64,000 nucleotides of DNA from Hirudo medicinalis (lineage: Eukaryota > Annelida > Clitellata > Hirudinida > Hirudinidae), in NCBI GenBank assembly GCA_011800805.1, contig MPNW01000027.1:105383-169382 (forward strand), given 5' to 3'. The position numbers and the translations under genes are program-made. Below, piece after piece: positions 27,501-40,622 of the stretch (position 1 is its first letter; each line of letters starts with the position of its first letter). The notes below the pieces were generated by a model. That model saw only the letters and a list, made by a program, of their open reading frames with translations. It ran no database searches and was not told where the DNA came from.

Positions 27501-30500
27501 ACTTCAACTGCGTGTGGCAGATCAATTTTTGACTTAAAAACTCAAAAACTTTCAAATTGTTTTCTTCACCTATGACCAAAATTGAAGAGTCCTGCGACAT
27601 GGCACAGGAAGCGAAATTTTTAGTTTTCACGAAATTAGACATTTCAGCGAGGGGTTTGCCCGTTCTAATGTTCAGAAATAAATTTTGCTGACAAAATACG
27701 AAATCTCCCGCCAGAAACGTCCGAGAAGAATTGGCTTGTTTGGAACCACATTTTCTCTCCAGTGTGCCAGTGCGGATGTCATAAACAAGGGCTGGTGTAT
27801 CGACGATAGTATTGGTGAGAACGAGCTTTGTATGGCTTCTGTTTACAAAAATGTTGTTGATTCCCATGGAGGACATGCTCCTCGATCCAGCTGAACCTGG
27901 TCTGATGTCAGCGAAGTCTGGGATAACTATGCGTCTTGTCATGGTGCCACATGAATTCAGATCCCAGAAGAGGATTTCCTTCTTGGACACGGTAACAATT
28001 TCGGAAGTCGTTGGCAAGTAGACGACGCCCGAAGGTTGTCCTGAGTGTCCATCAAGGACGTGAAGAAGCATCATGTCTGGTGGTTCAAAGCATTGATGGA
28101 CAGGAAGAAGGCTTGAGTGGAAGATGGAACGATTGTCGCATTGTTGCAACAACGATAATAAATCGCTGTGCTTAAAAGTCTTCACCCTTCGCTTGTTGAG
28201 GTCGTTGGCAGATTCCAATAAACTGAACTGGGTGTTCAGTACTGAACCGTAATCGAGAGCCTGGAGAAGGAATATTTTTAATTTTATGAACCAAAAAACA
28301 AAATAACCCAAAATTCACGGTCTATCCCGAGAGAATATAATTCCCATCTAGGGGAATTCTAAGCAAGTATTCAATAATATTAGGAAATGTTTTATTATAC
28401 ACTTGAAACTAATTAAACTTCATTTGACATTTACATTTTTCGTGAATGCGAACAAGAGGAACCAACCGATGAATCTCCAAGCTTGCGATTGCAGTCGGGG
28501 CTTGGAGGGAAATCGCTGACCACGGAAGAGGAGATGGAGGAATCTTTTACGAGAGGAAGTTTATTGTAACCGTCGTAGTAGTTCATCAATCTGCCCAACA
28601 GTTCGAATCCTAGCGAATCAGGATGTTCGTTCAGCTTTACACCTCCGATTCTCAGAGCTGACCTGAGCAGTTGGAGCTCAGGGTCTTCGTTGAAGAAGGT
28701 TTCAGCCTCAGCGGCTTCCTGATAGTCTGCCAGTATATCATGAAGAGACGTAGCAACCATTTTAGCATGAATCCAATCATAGTTGAAGAGGACGTGGTTG
28801 CGCAAATAAAAAAACATTTTGGCTCGGATGAGATGGTGTGGTAACTCCACCAACTTCCTCAAGTTGTAAGAATCGCACACCGTGTTTGGCGAGTTTATTG
28901 ACATGTCGTAATGGAGAGGTTGACGTGCAACCATTCTATCGGCATCTTTCTGCAGGACTTTGCTTCTGGCATCCAGAGAAAGTTTCTGCTCCTCAAATGC
29001 ATTCGCTAAAACTACGGTATCGAGTGGTTTTTTCCTTCCAGCACTCCACGTGCCTAGGAAGTAATGTCCCATCAAACTGTGCACGTAACGCGAGAATATC
29101 GAGTCCGAGAGATACCTCTCTGTGGCCACTTTGAGGAACTGGTTGTGGTACCTGATGATGATTTGAGCACAAAAATATTGAGATTTTGCACGAATTGAGT
29201 AGAATGACTTAAAATTGATATATTATTAATAAATAATAAATGGAATACAGTATTGTAAGCACAAACCAGTAAATGACTGGAGTTCCATTGGCCTCTCGCT
29301 CAACAAGATAATTAGAAAGTTCATCTCTGATGCGACATACAAGGAGAGGAGGAATCCTGAGAATTGGTGGAACCCAGTGTTGGAAGACATCCCCCAGTAC
29401 CACATCGTCCAAACTTAAAATATCCTCCAACTCCATTCCACTCAGTCCGTTCTTTGAGGCTGTGATATAGCTCAGCATGTGCTATTAAATGTTCACCAAC
29501 TTACATTTTCAAAGAGTTTTCTTATGACCTAATTATGTAGTTTTCAATTTTTTATATTTAAAAATTATATCAGTGCTAAGAAATTATGAGATGATACAGA
29601 CATAATTGAACAGCATATTATATGATATACCTTAACCAGTATGAATCCATAATATTTTTCGGTCCTTTCAAAAAGAGCAATGATAATTGCATGACAGGAA
29701 GATGCGAGTTGAAAATCATCGAGGTAAGAAGTCCACCTGCCCACCTCCCTACACACCAACACCGTGTACAGGGGCACAGGGTTGTTCTAGAGTTCAAACG
29801 TAGATATTGTACTAGTACAAAGTGAGAGAAATAATAATAATAATAATAACAAAATTAATGGTAATAATAATGATGATAATAATAATAATAAATTACACTT
29901 AGACACTAGTCATCATAAAAAGATGAAGAAATAAATAAACGCAAATTTATTGATGTATAGATATATGCAAGAATTGAAAAGTCTTCCATAGTGTTAGATG
30001 TATAACCTATTATTAATGAGTAAAGGTAATAACAACAACAACAACAACAACAATAATAATAATAATAAATATTAAATAATCATTTATAATAAATAATAAT
30101 ACAACTCACGATGAATGCTTTCTGGACGACTTCAAACTGATCTGGTGTCAAACTCCTATTGTTGGCGGCCAACCAATCCTTGACGATTTCAACGCTGATG
30201 CTGCTTTCGAAGGAAGGAATTCCAACGAAGTTTTGTTTCGCCGGAAAACGTTGAATGAGAGAACTGAAGATGTTGTGATCGTTTTGTGTCGTCAGCAGGA
30301 TGTAGACGTTTGAAGAGTTCGGTAACCAAGCCAAACTGTGAGCTCTGTGAGAGGCACACAATTGATCCAAACTGTCCAGCAGTAAAACCAGGGGTCGTTT
30401 CTTTGTAGCCAACTTTTCATTCAGAAATTCTTGTTTTTAATTTGTTATTTAGAATTTTATTCAATGTGCCGGCCTTACTCGAAATCTTGTAGGTTAATTT

Positions 30501-31693
30501 GAACCATTGGTTGAAAACATTTTACGCTTAAAATGTGTTTTTATCTTTGTAAATGTATTACAATTCATTTTTAGACATCAAAAGGGTCTCCAACTTTAAG
30601 CATGTTGCTGAAGTGGACGACAAGTTTCGTGTAGTCTCCTGGTATTCCTATCATGCCCCCCGAGTAAGCCATTGAAATCTGCCAGCAGATGCAACTCAGA
30701 GCCAAGCGAATGTCACAACTCAAAGAGGTAGTTCCTGAAGAAATTACTTACATTTCAATTAACTTTTAAAGTTCTGACTATTTTGAATTGCATTTTTAAT
30801 TCATTTCGGTGATCAAATTACTAGTTAAATGCCGCAATTCGAAAGAAAATGTTAATTATTTTTATTGGAAAAGAGAATTTTGTTAAAATGGCCAATTAAA
30901 TTTGAATTTATTGGCAAGAATAATCAATAAATGTTTTGTTGAACCAACCAAAGAACCTGACGATGACGACTGGATTGATGCCATTTTCAATGGGAAACCA
31001 CGTTTGACATTCAAGGAAGGCCTGTGCAGATGATGATAGTGATGACGACGATGATGATGATGACGCGCCAAATAAATTAATTCAACGGCAGATAAAAATA
31101 TTGGAGGATGTTTTGTGAACAGTTGTTCGGCTTGTAATCGCACGAGATTCAACTGTGTAGGAATGATGTGTTTGGAGGCTATTTATAGAAAGCACTTTTA
31201 ATGTTCATTCGACATCAACTTCTCATCACTAAATGCTTATCTCCGTTCATTTCGATAATTGAAGTTATTCCATTTCTCAGAAACTTCATCAACTAAATTT
31301 TTATCAACTGAGTTTTTATCATCTGTTTCTCAAGCTGCTAAACAATAATTTTAACATTAATTTATTGCTTCAGACTCTTTTTTCAGCTTATTTTCTTCTC
31401 TATTTCAATTATTTATAAGGATGGATGGATGGTCGTATTGCAGTGAGTGAATGTTACAATAATGACTTTTTAATCATCTTCTGAGAAATAATTACCAGAC
31501 GTTTGCAGTGAGGAAGATCAGAATGATGAGGCCTCAATAATTAGGAGATCATCCTAAAATGATGAAGGAATACTAACTAAGAAGCGAAGGATTGTACTCT
31601 TAAGCACGACAAGCTGCAAACGATGTTTTCTTGATTGCGTTTCAACTTATTATTAAGTTTTATTATTATTATTATTGTTGTTGTTGTTGTTGC

Positions 31694-31752
<59 letters not shown>

Positions 31753-34720
31753 TTATTATTATTATTAGACCTTAGTACAAGAACTGGGAAATCACGTGCA
31801 CTGTACTGATGGTTTATGTCTAAGCATTACACGAATAGATTGCGCTCAAAAAATGTGAATAAATCATGCAATATTTCATGCTTAATTTCACAAACATTTA
31901 GCCATTACATCCAAATGCTTTAAAAATGTGAACAGGCTGACTTGAATCTAGAAAATAAACAGCAACTGTTTGACATCAACATTTAATGACTTAGGGTCAA
32001 ATACACGATAAGTACAAGTGCAAGTACGAAGTGTGCATTTGCGCTCTTTTCGAGTTACTTTTGTACTTGAGCTTCAATTTGATTGAAATGCAATCGTAAA
32101 AATGCATCTTGTTTTCATCAACAACTTTAAAGTAGAAGAAAAACTCGTGTTGTGTAACATTTCAAACCTCAGTTTTTGATGAGATGCACTGCTGAATGAA
32201 TTTCACTTACTTATTTTATTGATTCACGACGATATTTTAAAATTTATAATTTTTAAATCCAATTAACAGTTGCTTTATAAATAATGATTTCTGACCTTAG
32301 CAATTAAGGCTGATTTGCCACACCCTGATTCGCCATGAATGACAAGTGGTTGACCGCTTGGTCTCCCCTTGAGGTAGGCTCGAATTTTGTTCAAAACTTC
32401 TGTTCTCCCTCTACAATCCTTGCCCTTTGATTGTGCTGTGTACACGTGTTGTATGATGTCCAGCATGTTTACATCGTATGTCACCATCTTTCGAAGCACA
32501 ATTCGATTTCATTTTCATTAATTTCTTTAATTAATTTAATTTCATACTAATGTGAAATAGTTAATTTAATTCTTGAAAACAGATGAAATGGACACTAAAT
32601 CGTTGAATACCCGGGTCAAGCAAATGGACTTGTCGATGAGGCCCTTCATCTTTTTGACGAAAGCCTGCGAAAAACATTTCAAATAATCCGCACGATTGTT
32701 TGGATCTGAAGATTTGTCGCTCCACTCGATCTAAAAATAAGTTTCTAATTAGCATGTACAGCAATAACATACGTCCATTCCAATCGGATGTCATTCAATA
32801 CTATCACTCGCCTCAAATGACTGATAGTTTGCAGGAAAAGGAAGGGCAGCAGGGATCTTCTTGTGTTTCAAGTCGTGGAGGAGTTTCTGAGCCTCGTCGT
32901 CGATGTTTCCGCGAGGCGTGAGATCCACGTACCTCGGTGCGATGGAGCGATTGTTGATGTTGCTTTCCAAGTCCTTAATTGTCCGAAAGAAGCAGAGACA
33001 ACTGTTGCCCGGAGAAGAATTTTTGAAGATCCCCAGTTCCAGCTCGAGTTCAGTGACTGCAATTAATTTATTATCACTTATTTATCATTAATTATTTATG
33101 TTTATTTATTTATTCATTGCATTCATTATCTGCACTGATTATGCAAATGTTTGGGAAATGAGATTGAAACATCGTTTTGAGAACCGCCAATTATTTATTC
33201 ATCGTGGAAGATCCACAAAAATAGGGCCAACATTAGATGACTTTGTAATAGTTTACAGAAAGAACTCAACATCAACAAGATGATCATTCAATGAATCACA
33301 ACCATTCAAATATAATTGCCAATTTTTTAATATTTGACGTACATAAACAAATGTTTGCAAAATAATTCAGCATCATTTTTTCGTAAATATCATTATTTTC
33401 CTCTCATTTCTTATTATTTTTTACTTGTTCCCTTGTTCCCTTTTCCTTGTTTTGATTTAAAATGAATAAAACAATTACCAAAAATAATAATTTTCACTCA
33501 TTAATTATCGATTCAATTAATTCATAACCTGAAACAAAAAACTTGTCTCTCTGCGCCTGCGTGAACTTCAAGTTGTCCAAGCAACTGTCAGCTGCCAAAC
33601 GAAGAAGGCCGAGGAGTTTCTTGGAAATATTCTCCCATTCCTTCGTCGCATCCTCCCTTTCAAGAGCATCCTTTGAGCGATAAACTTAGAAATGAATAAA
33701 GAACAACTACGAGTCTGCCTCATGTTTTAATGCGTCCTTTGTGGTCACTTCGAAGAAAAACAAGTATTTATTAAGTATTTATTTCAGGAGGTGCAAACAA
33801 CTTTTAAATGAGAAGGACGATAATACATTCATAAGATAATATATTCATAAGACAATATATTCATAAGATAGTCATAAGATAATATATTCATATTATTCAC
33901 TCTTTATTTTCATCAATTGAAATTTAAAACAAGTTAGTCGTCGTTGTGACGTGTTTTCAAATTTTTGGAAATAAATAAAGTAATTTTGAATTTTGTTGAA
34001 AATTATTGGAGCTTAAAGTTGCTTTGTAACACTGAAGTCAATGATATTAAAATAAATTCTTTTGTTTTGTTTCATGGTTCCATCATCAGCTCCGTCATCT
34101 ATTTCTAATGACAGCCTTCTGAATGATTAAGTATTTCAATAATAATAATAATAACTTGTCGTTAGTCATAAAGCAATTAAATCAGTTATAATAATTTAAT
34201 AATTATCATTTAATGCATTAACTAGGTAAGAGAATGACTTATTAAACCCACTATGAGAGTAATCCTTCTTGATGAATCAAGGATGAGTTTGTATGACCAA
34301 TTTGTATGTATTGTTGTTATTAATTGTATTATTATTATTATTATTATTATTATCAGTAGTAATATTATTGTTTATTATTATTTTATGATAAATTCTGTAG
34401 TTAGTAATAGCATTAAACCATTCACATTCCGATGCTTCACCTGGCTCTTGAAGTTCTTAATGATGGAGCTGATGGGTTGCAAGCGATGGAGATGAGGGTG
34501 AATGTTGGTGTCCACGTTGTACCAGGTCATCAGCAGTTCCACATCATCGAGTGGAACGTCATCCGAATGTTCAGACTTCAACTCCTCCAAAAGAACACTG
34601 AATTCTTCCGATAACATAGTAGGTGGGAGAGGTCGGAAGCCATACTTTTGTCCTATGAATGCCTGAAGTGAACATCCTACCCTCAATTAATATAGAAATA
34701 AAAATAATAAAAATAATAAC

Positions 34721-34785
<65 letters not shown>

Positions 34786-36568
34786 TAATAATAATAACAA
34801 TAAAGAAGCGCATAATAAATAATAAATAGTAATAAAATCAATCCTAGTAATAACAACAATCTGTGTCAAAGGAACGTTCAAGTCTCAAGCTCAAACGTTG
34901 TTGTTCCTAAAAGCAGGCAAAAGGAAGTGAAATTCCAAACCAAGGAATGCAGAGGAAGAAACACACCTTGTGCGTTTGAAGAGATTCGACATGAGATCCC
35001 ATTAAAAAGAAAAAGCTTTTATTCTGCGAGGAGATAACTTCTCATGATTCTGCTTATTTTCATGTTGTTTTCAACCTATCCCAAGCCATCGCAAACGACG
35101 CAGATTAAACAACCGTGAGCCAATTACAATATAAATACAATTATTTCAACATAGGCAGGTACAATTAAGTGTTATCTGCACAAAAATGTATTATGAAATC
35201 ATGATCTCACGCGACAAAGTGCTTCAGAAATTGACCAATTAAAAGAAAGCGTTATCAGAAGATTGGAGCTACTTTGTTTGAAACAAAATAATCAAGAAGA
35301 AAAGTAATTCTACAAACAAATCCAATTCGTTACAATAATTTGTCGGGAGACGAAGGATTGAATGTTGAATCATTTCACTGGTACTCGATTCATCATCAAC
35401 GACATGAAAATAAATATTTGCAATAAGCTACCACAGAACCACTGACAACTCTAAATTTTGGAACGCTATAATTAGCAACAAGACGTGAATTTGACGATGT
35501 TTGGGCATTTTAGGTTTCAGACATTTTTTAGGTGAACGTCATGAAAGACTCAAGTCTTGGTTAAAAGTAAACTTTAAACTTTAATCTTTTAAAATATCGA
35601 ACTTTTGAAGGAAACACTTTCATGTTGTCTGATATTCCTCATGCTCGTTATAATATCCGGTTAAAAATATAAGCGCATCACTAAAAGAAGTATTTAGAAT
35701 TAATTAGATGATTGCACAGGAATTATTTTTATACAAAATCTCCACTGACCACCAAACTTGGTCCAACAGAATGGGATTGACAGTTCATGATTTCTTTGAG
35801 GCAGAACTCGACAATCGAGTGGTCGTCCATGGAGTGGTCTCGAATGCCCCACCTCAAGTCGTACGCCTGCAACATTTCATCTGTTAAATGATGTCGTGAT
35901 TTCTAGAATTTATTAATTTTACGAATAAATTATAATTGATATTTAATGAGAAATTGCAAAATAATAACAAAAATGTGGAATAAGCTATTTATGACCACCA
36001 AACAAGAGCCAATCACACAGTCACCCGCAGCCGGATTAATTACTCACACCTGGAATTCAAGGTTGTTCTGTCTGCAGTACTCCTTTAATTCGGGATAGGC
36101 CATCTCCATCAGCGCATTCCTTTCGGCGCACATATCTAATGAATTAATTTATCTAATTAATAACTATTAATAATAATGAGGACAATACTTAATTCATAAC
36201 TGATTCACAAATAATTAATGAATATTATCTGCCTAATAAATATTGAAAATCGTGAGCATCATCTAACTCACTAGAGTTTTCTTAACATCGGCAACATGAA
36301 AGATTAACTTATTAATTTGTCTGAGTTGAACATCATTCCGTCATCATTTCAAATCATTGATAATCATTTCTAATCAATCATTTTAATAATCATTTCTTTC
36401 ATGGCATCAGCTGACATTCATCATCTTACCTGAGAAGGTTGAACTAATGAACACACGAACTGCCTGAGATGTCATAGGGGGCAGTTCTTCGACACTTCCG
36501 TCAATCAAGGCAGCCACATCCAACCTCTCCTCTTCCAAGGATATCACTGCTCTGCGCTTCACTGACAT
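24597..36568 (-). CDS. NACHT and WD40 repeat protein (NWD family), about 1,990 residues
   Basis: Exons (minus): 36568-36430, 36135-36050, 35866-35753, 34662-34441, 33670-33529, 33056-32812, 32730-32611, 32487-32296, 31021-30949, 30734-30609 (end uncertain), 30429-30110, 29786-29637, 29481-29267, 29151-28467, 28260-27232, 26783-26230, 26157-24597; 5,973 nt, in frame with this choice. NWD1/NWD2 are STAND-type signalling ATPases. Order: VRVFISSTFSD...ERNALM and DLRWGIRD, the DUF4062/TIR-like N-terminal domain (about 38-190); NACHT with Walker A GESGCGKS (408-415), VVIVRFFG, Walker B PLVLLLDSLDQ (about 499-507); a winged-helix/helical region with SGMELEDILSLDD and FLGTW; then WD40-like repeats from about 943 onward (e.g. 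ILFWDLNS, VRVWDLR). Probably cytosolic; partners and trigger are not readable. Two junctions need GC donors. Confidence 0.88.
29828..29892. repeat. (AAT)n tract in NACHT-gene intron
   Basis: Interrupted runs of aataat, with ATG and AAC variants. Confidence 0.8.
30028..30068. repeat. (AAC)n(AAT)n tract
   Basis: A run of aac triplets changes into aat triplets, beginning about 40 bases from the donor site of the exon ending at 30110. Confidence 0.8.
31661..31767. repeat. (ATT)n/(GTT)n tract
   Basis: Over 100 bases of att triplets with an inner gtt block, in the intron ahead of the exon at 31021. Confidence 0.9.
34325..34382. repeat. (ATT)n tract
   Basis: Run of att triplets broken by a short cag/tagt interruption, in an intron of the NACHT/WD40 gene. 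Confidence 0.8.
34690..34802. repeat. (AAT)n tract next to exon 4
   Basis: About 110 bases of aat triplets starting fewer than 30 bases upstream of the acceptor of the exon at 34662. Apparent poly-Ile or poly-Leu reading frames here come only from this tract. Confidence 0.9.
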
Positions 36569-36651
36569 TTTCAAGACTGCAATGCATTAAATTTAAAATA
36601 ATTCATAACTGATAATACGCACTGTTGAGTTAAGTGCTCATTGTTTTTGTA

Positions 36652-36832
36652 TTTATCCGATCTTTTGAGTCTTTTATGTCTGTCGTTAAACATGTGGCGC
36701 CATATAAATTAACTATTATTATATTGAATGTGAAGGCACTATGATCGCGCTTTGACCATTTATATAGCGCCGTTTCCCAAGGGCACTTGCGTGTCCTGAT
36801 GGTGCAGGGTGGGTTGCGAACGCGACAATTGC
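36652..36832 (-). repeat. SINE copy near the NACHT gene start
   Basis: On the minus strand: gcgttcgcaacccaccctgc (B-box-like region), then ggcgctatataaatggtcaa and tagtgccttcacattcaat, and a tail with aataatagttaatttatat. The same tail motif occurs alone near 41878. Confidence 0.7.
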
Positions 36833-37074
36833 TTTTTATAGTCTTAGGTGAGGAACTCAACACTCTGGGCTAATATAACCCCCATGCCAAGCAGTCTATT
36901 AACTGGCCATCATTATGTGCATATTCATAGCTGCTTTTTATAATTTACGTGAGCTTATAAAGGTCTAAAAGAATCTCATGCATGGATTTCTTTTAATAAC
37001 AGCAAAGATTTTGTGGTTACAAACGGAAGTCTTTAAAAAGAATTTAGTTCCGTGTTTGAGCAGTTTGATATGCA

Positions 37075-37296
37075 ATGGAAATGATCATATTGATACTATT
37101 ACTTCCTACAATTACATTTTTAAATGCCTGTAACTACATTAAAGGCATCGAAAGTAAAAAAAAAATTTTTTCTAACAGTAATGGCTTCAATCATTTCAAC
37201 AGTACAATTCAGATTGAAAACAAAGCCAAACGGAAAAGAGTTGCTGACATTCAACGAATCAGCAATAGAAAATTGAATGCTTCATTAACCTTCTAG
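37075..37296 (+). CDS. Possible 73-residue secreted peptide precursor
   Basis: The ATG frame opens with a hydrophobic run (MIILILLLPTITFLNA) that would serve as a signal peptide, followed by a polar region with a basic cluster (KAKRKR) of the kind cut by prohormone convertases. The frame is complete, with no introns. Length and composition alone are weak evidence in AT-rich DNA, and I know no homologue. Confidence 0.2.
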   Translation: MEMIILILLLPTITFLNACNYIKGIESKKKIFSNSNGFNHFNSTIQIENKAKRKRVADIQRISNRKLNASLTF

Positions 37297-37408
37297 AATA
37301 ACATGCGAGGAAAAGAATAAAAAGGATTACAAGCGACAAACAAAATCAAACAGAACGACGACTCTTGTTCATCCAGGAGCCAGTCCCAAGGGACTACCTA
37401 CAAGTTAC

Positions 37409-37813
37409 CAGGGCCGCCGAGAGGGAAGGCAAGTGCCCAGAGGACTGACAAATTTTTAGGGCCTGCCCGGGTCTTATGATATTATAATTAGTTATGCAAA
37501 GTTTATAATTTATGCCTAAACAATAATATGACTACTTAGTCAGCTGCAATGATAAAGACTTGCAATAAAAACGCTTGGTAAGGCGTATAAAGTAGAGAAT
37601 TATTTTTGCTACTACAACCTCATTTTGCATTAATTTAATGAAAACAACTTTTGAAAATGGTATCGATATCAACGAAATGTAATCTTATATTACGATTATT
37701 AATATATTATAATAATACGATTTAAATGACGACTTCAAACTTTCTTAAAAACTTTTTTCATAAAAGGCAGTAAAGATGGTTTTAGAGGCCAAAAATTTCT
37801 GTCGGCGGCTCTG
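37409..37813. mobile_element. hAT-like MITE, 405 bp
   Basis: The left end CAGGGCCGCCGAGAG and the inward-read right end CAGAGCCGCCGACAG form a terminal inverted repeat. It continues with aaattttt.gggcc / aaatttttggcc a little further in. There is no coding sequence inside. CAG-starting ends fit hAT elements. No clear 8-bp target duplication remains. Confidence 0.55.
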
Positions 37814-39239
37814 TTTCTTCAGCAGTGTTCATGAATGTTAGACGAACCCGCGTATTGATTCAGAACTGGGATGACAACATATTATTACGAATATTTACGA
37901 ATTAAAATGGCAACTTGAAAATGATTAAGTCGGTAAATATTGACTCCATTGTTATTGGTAATTATTAATAAATGGCAGGTGGGCATGAGTCATAAGAAGC
38001 TTTGGGGAAGAGTGCATGTAGCCCATATAAGGTATAGATCGCAACAAATTCACAGCAGAGTCAACACAACCCACAAGAAAATGTCACTAAAGTCCAAATA
38101 CAAATTTAAAGAAATGGATTTGTGAAGAGATTATAAGTGGAGTTCAAGTTGCATGAGTAGGGAATAACTTTGTAATCGTTTGGTTTCATGTCAATTGAAT
38201 TGAATTTGGTGAAGTGTAGAGAGAAAGTGAGTTAAACTCTCGAGTTAAAAACACCGACAGAAACCAATATTAAGAAGCAGGAATAGCAATAGTTCAATTT
38301 ATCTAGCGCCATAAGCTCTGCACCAGAGGCGCCTGTTCCAAAAGAGATGGAAGTCACTGAAGAGCATGCATTCGATAGAACAGGAAGACTTACTGGAGTA
38401 TTTTTTAAGTAATCTTGGATTGGAGATTATTTTGAGATGATTCTTGGAAACGAAACAAAATGTAGATTCTAATTGAACTTGTGTTTAATGGTCAATCAAT
38501 CTTGCACTTCAACCGATTGCTTGAAACTGTTCACAATTTCATTCTCCACTTCCATGAAAAACTTTCTGAAATGAAAACATTGTTTTCTGTTTCCCGCATT
38601 TAAGTGTGCGCAGTTTTTCAATTATTGTCCGAGATTGGTTCAGCTGTTCTAAGACCTGAATTCCACGGAATATGTTTGCAGTAAACGAAAGAATTTCTGG
38701 CAGAAACTTCAAATAAATATTGCATGACGTAAATTATTTATTATATTTCCTGCTAATTTGTGTCGAGGGTTTATTAATAAATAAATCAAATGAATTCACC
38801 AATAAATTCCTTCTCTTGGATCTTCTCTATTTCTAAATTTATTATTATTATTCTATTATAAGTGTTATTATTAGTATTTTACTATTATTATCTTCATAAA
38901 ATAAATTATCCTTCAATTCATTCCCCTGTTACTCCGTTCAATGCAAAATATTTCATCTGATTGCAATCATCACCAGGACAAAAAAACAAAAGTTTTCATT
39001 TCCAGTATTTTCGCGCATTATTTCAATATTGAATATTTAACAGAACAAATAACAATTTGGTTTCCCAATTTGAGTGATGCAGTTATGAGTATAATTAAAT
39101 GAAGATCGTGTGCATTATTCATCGTAATTGGTGAGTCATCAATGACTAATTTTCAATCTCCACAAGATTCCATGAACTCCAGTGATGATTCAAAGATACA
39201 ATTTAATTCAAAAGAAATCATTGCGATGCTTACGTATAA

Positions 39240-39320
39240 ATTATTAATATAAATATATATTATATATATGTTATATATATATATATATATATGTAACATT
39301 TATATATATATATTAACATA
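39240..39320. repeat. (TA)n-rich tract
   Basis: Alternating ta/at runs with short breaks. Low complexity only. Confidence 0.8.
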
Positions 39321-39807
39321 AATATTTATTTAGATTCATGAGAGCGTCGTTTTAAATAGCTTGAAAGTGGTGCATAAATTTGATATATCAAATTGTGTGT
39401 AATAATATAAATCTTCTACATCAAGTTGCATATCACGTTTACCTCAAAACTTGAAACATGTGGCTTGAGACTGTTTATTTAAATTATTGGAAATAATTAT
39501 TTCTACGTACAATTGTTTACAAATAAAAATCTATGAATTTCTTAACTGCAATTACAACAATGCCCGCCATATTAATATAATATCGCATTATTTATAGAAA
39601 CTGACGACACAACAGGATTATTACAAGATCATCATCACTTCATCCTGATTCTTTCTACTTAAACAGAAACTCATTTTGCATTCGCAAGTGGCGTGTCAGT
39701 TTTGCAACGTTGTATCGATTTTTTTATCGAATAAGTTTGAGATGAAATTATTTAAAAGTTTAAATATATGTTACCATTTTATGCAAAAGTTATTATCATT
39801 ACTAATG

Positions 39808-39842
39808 CTGTTATTATTATTGTTATTATTATTATTATTATT

Positions 39843-39878
<36 letters not shown>

Positions 39879-39930
39879 ATTATTATTGTTATTATTATTA
39901 TTATTATTATTTTCATCATCATCATCATCA
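39808..39930. repeat. (ATT)n(GTT)n(ATC)n tract
   Basis: About 120 bases of trinucleotide repeat in three blocks. The long poly-Leu, poly-Val and poly-Ile frames here are artefacts of it. Confidence 0.9.
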
Positions 39931-40585
39931 CATTATCATTTAATATGATGACGATCAAACTTTACGGCTTATTTTATTCAAGTGAAAAATGAACAAACGT
40001 CAGATGTGAGCTCATCCATCTCAAAAGAGACTAACGTGATGCCCGAGAAGAAATGATTCAAATGATATGTTTTCACGCAGAGTCAAATTGAATTGATTAT
40101 AAAACTCTGTGTTTGCATCATTTAACCGATAAATTGAGCGACTAAATTGAGATTGCACTTTCGACTCAATGAGGAAGATCCTTATGTGAGGGTACGAATT
40201 CTTACAGGAAGTAGGAACTTAAGTTAGCAAGTTACAGTCGGCACGATTTCAGAACAATTACAAGCCACAAGTAATTTAACAGCATCAGTTTATTGAAACC
40301 CTACACGTATTTATTTTTCATAAAATTGTTGACGAGGCATCCTTCAATAAATCAGAAATTGTGAACAAACCTCCTTGAAACTTTCAGAAAAGAGTGATTT
40401 ATCCTTCAAAAGTTGGCAAACTCAACGAAAATCTGGTTACGCGAAATATGTAAGTTAATAAGTTAAACACGAAATCCTCAAACATTGGAGTTGTTCTTAT
40501 TGAATTTTCTCAGCAGGCCTTTATAAGCGTTTGGCCTGAGCCTAGCAAACATGCAACATTGGTTAGCAGAAATAAACAAGAAATA

Positions 40586-40622
40586 CAACAGCAACAACAA
40601 CAACAACAACAACAATAATAAT
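40586..40622. repeat. (CAA)n(TAA)n tract
   Basis: Short run of caa triplets ending in taa triplets. Confidence 0.75.

Noticed and set aside
34571..34881. Long minus-strand frames rich in Ile or Leu
   Set aside because: They are translations of an (AAT)n tract and have no other protein-like feature.
39676..39992. Plus-strand frames with long Leu, Ile and Val runs
   Set aside because: Produced by the trinucleotide tract at 39808-39930.
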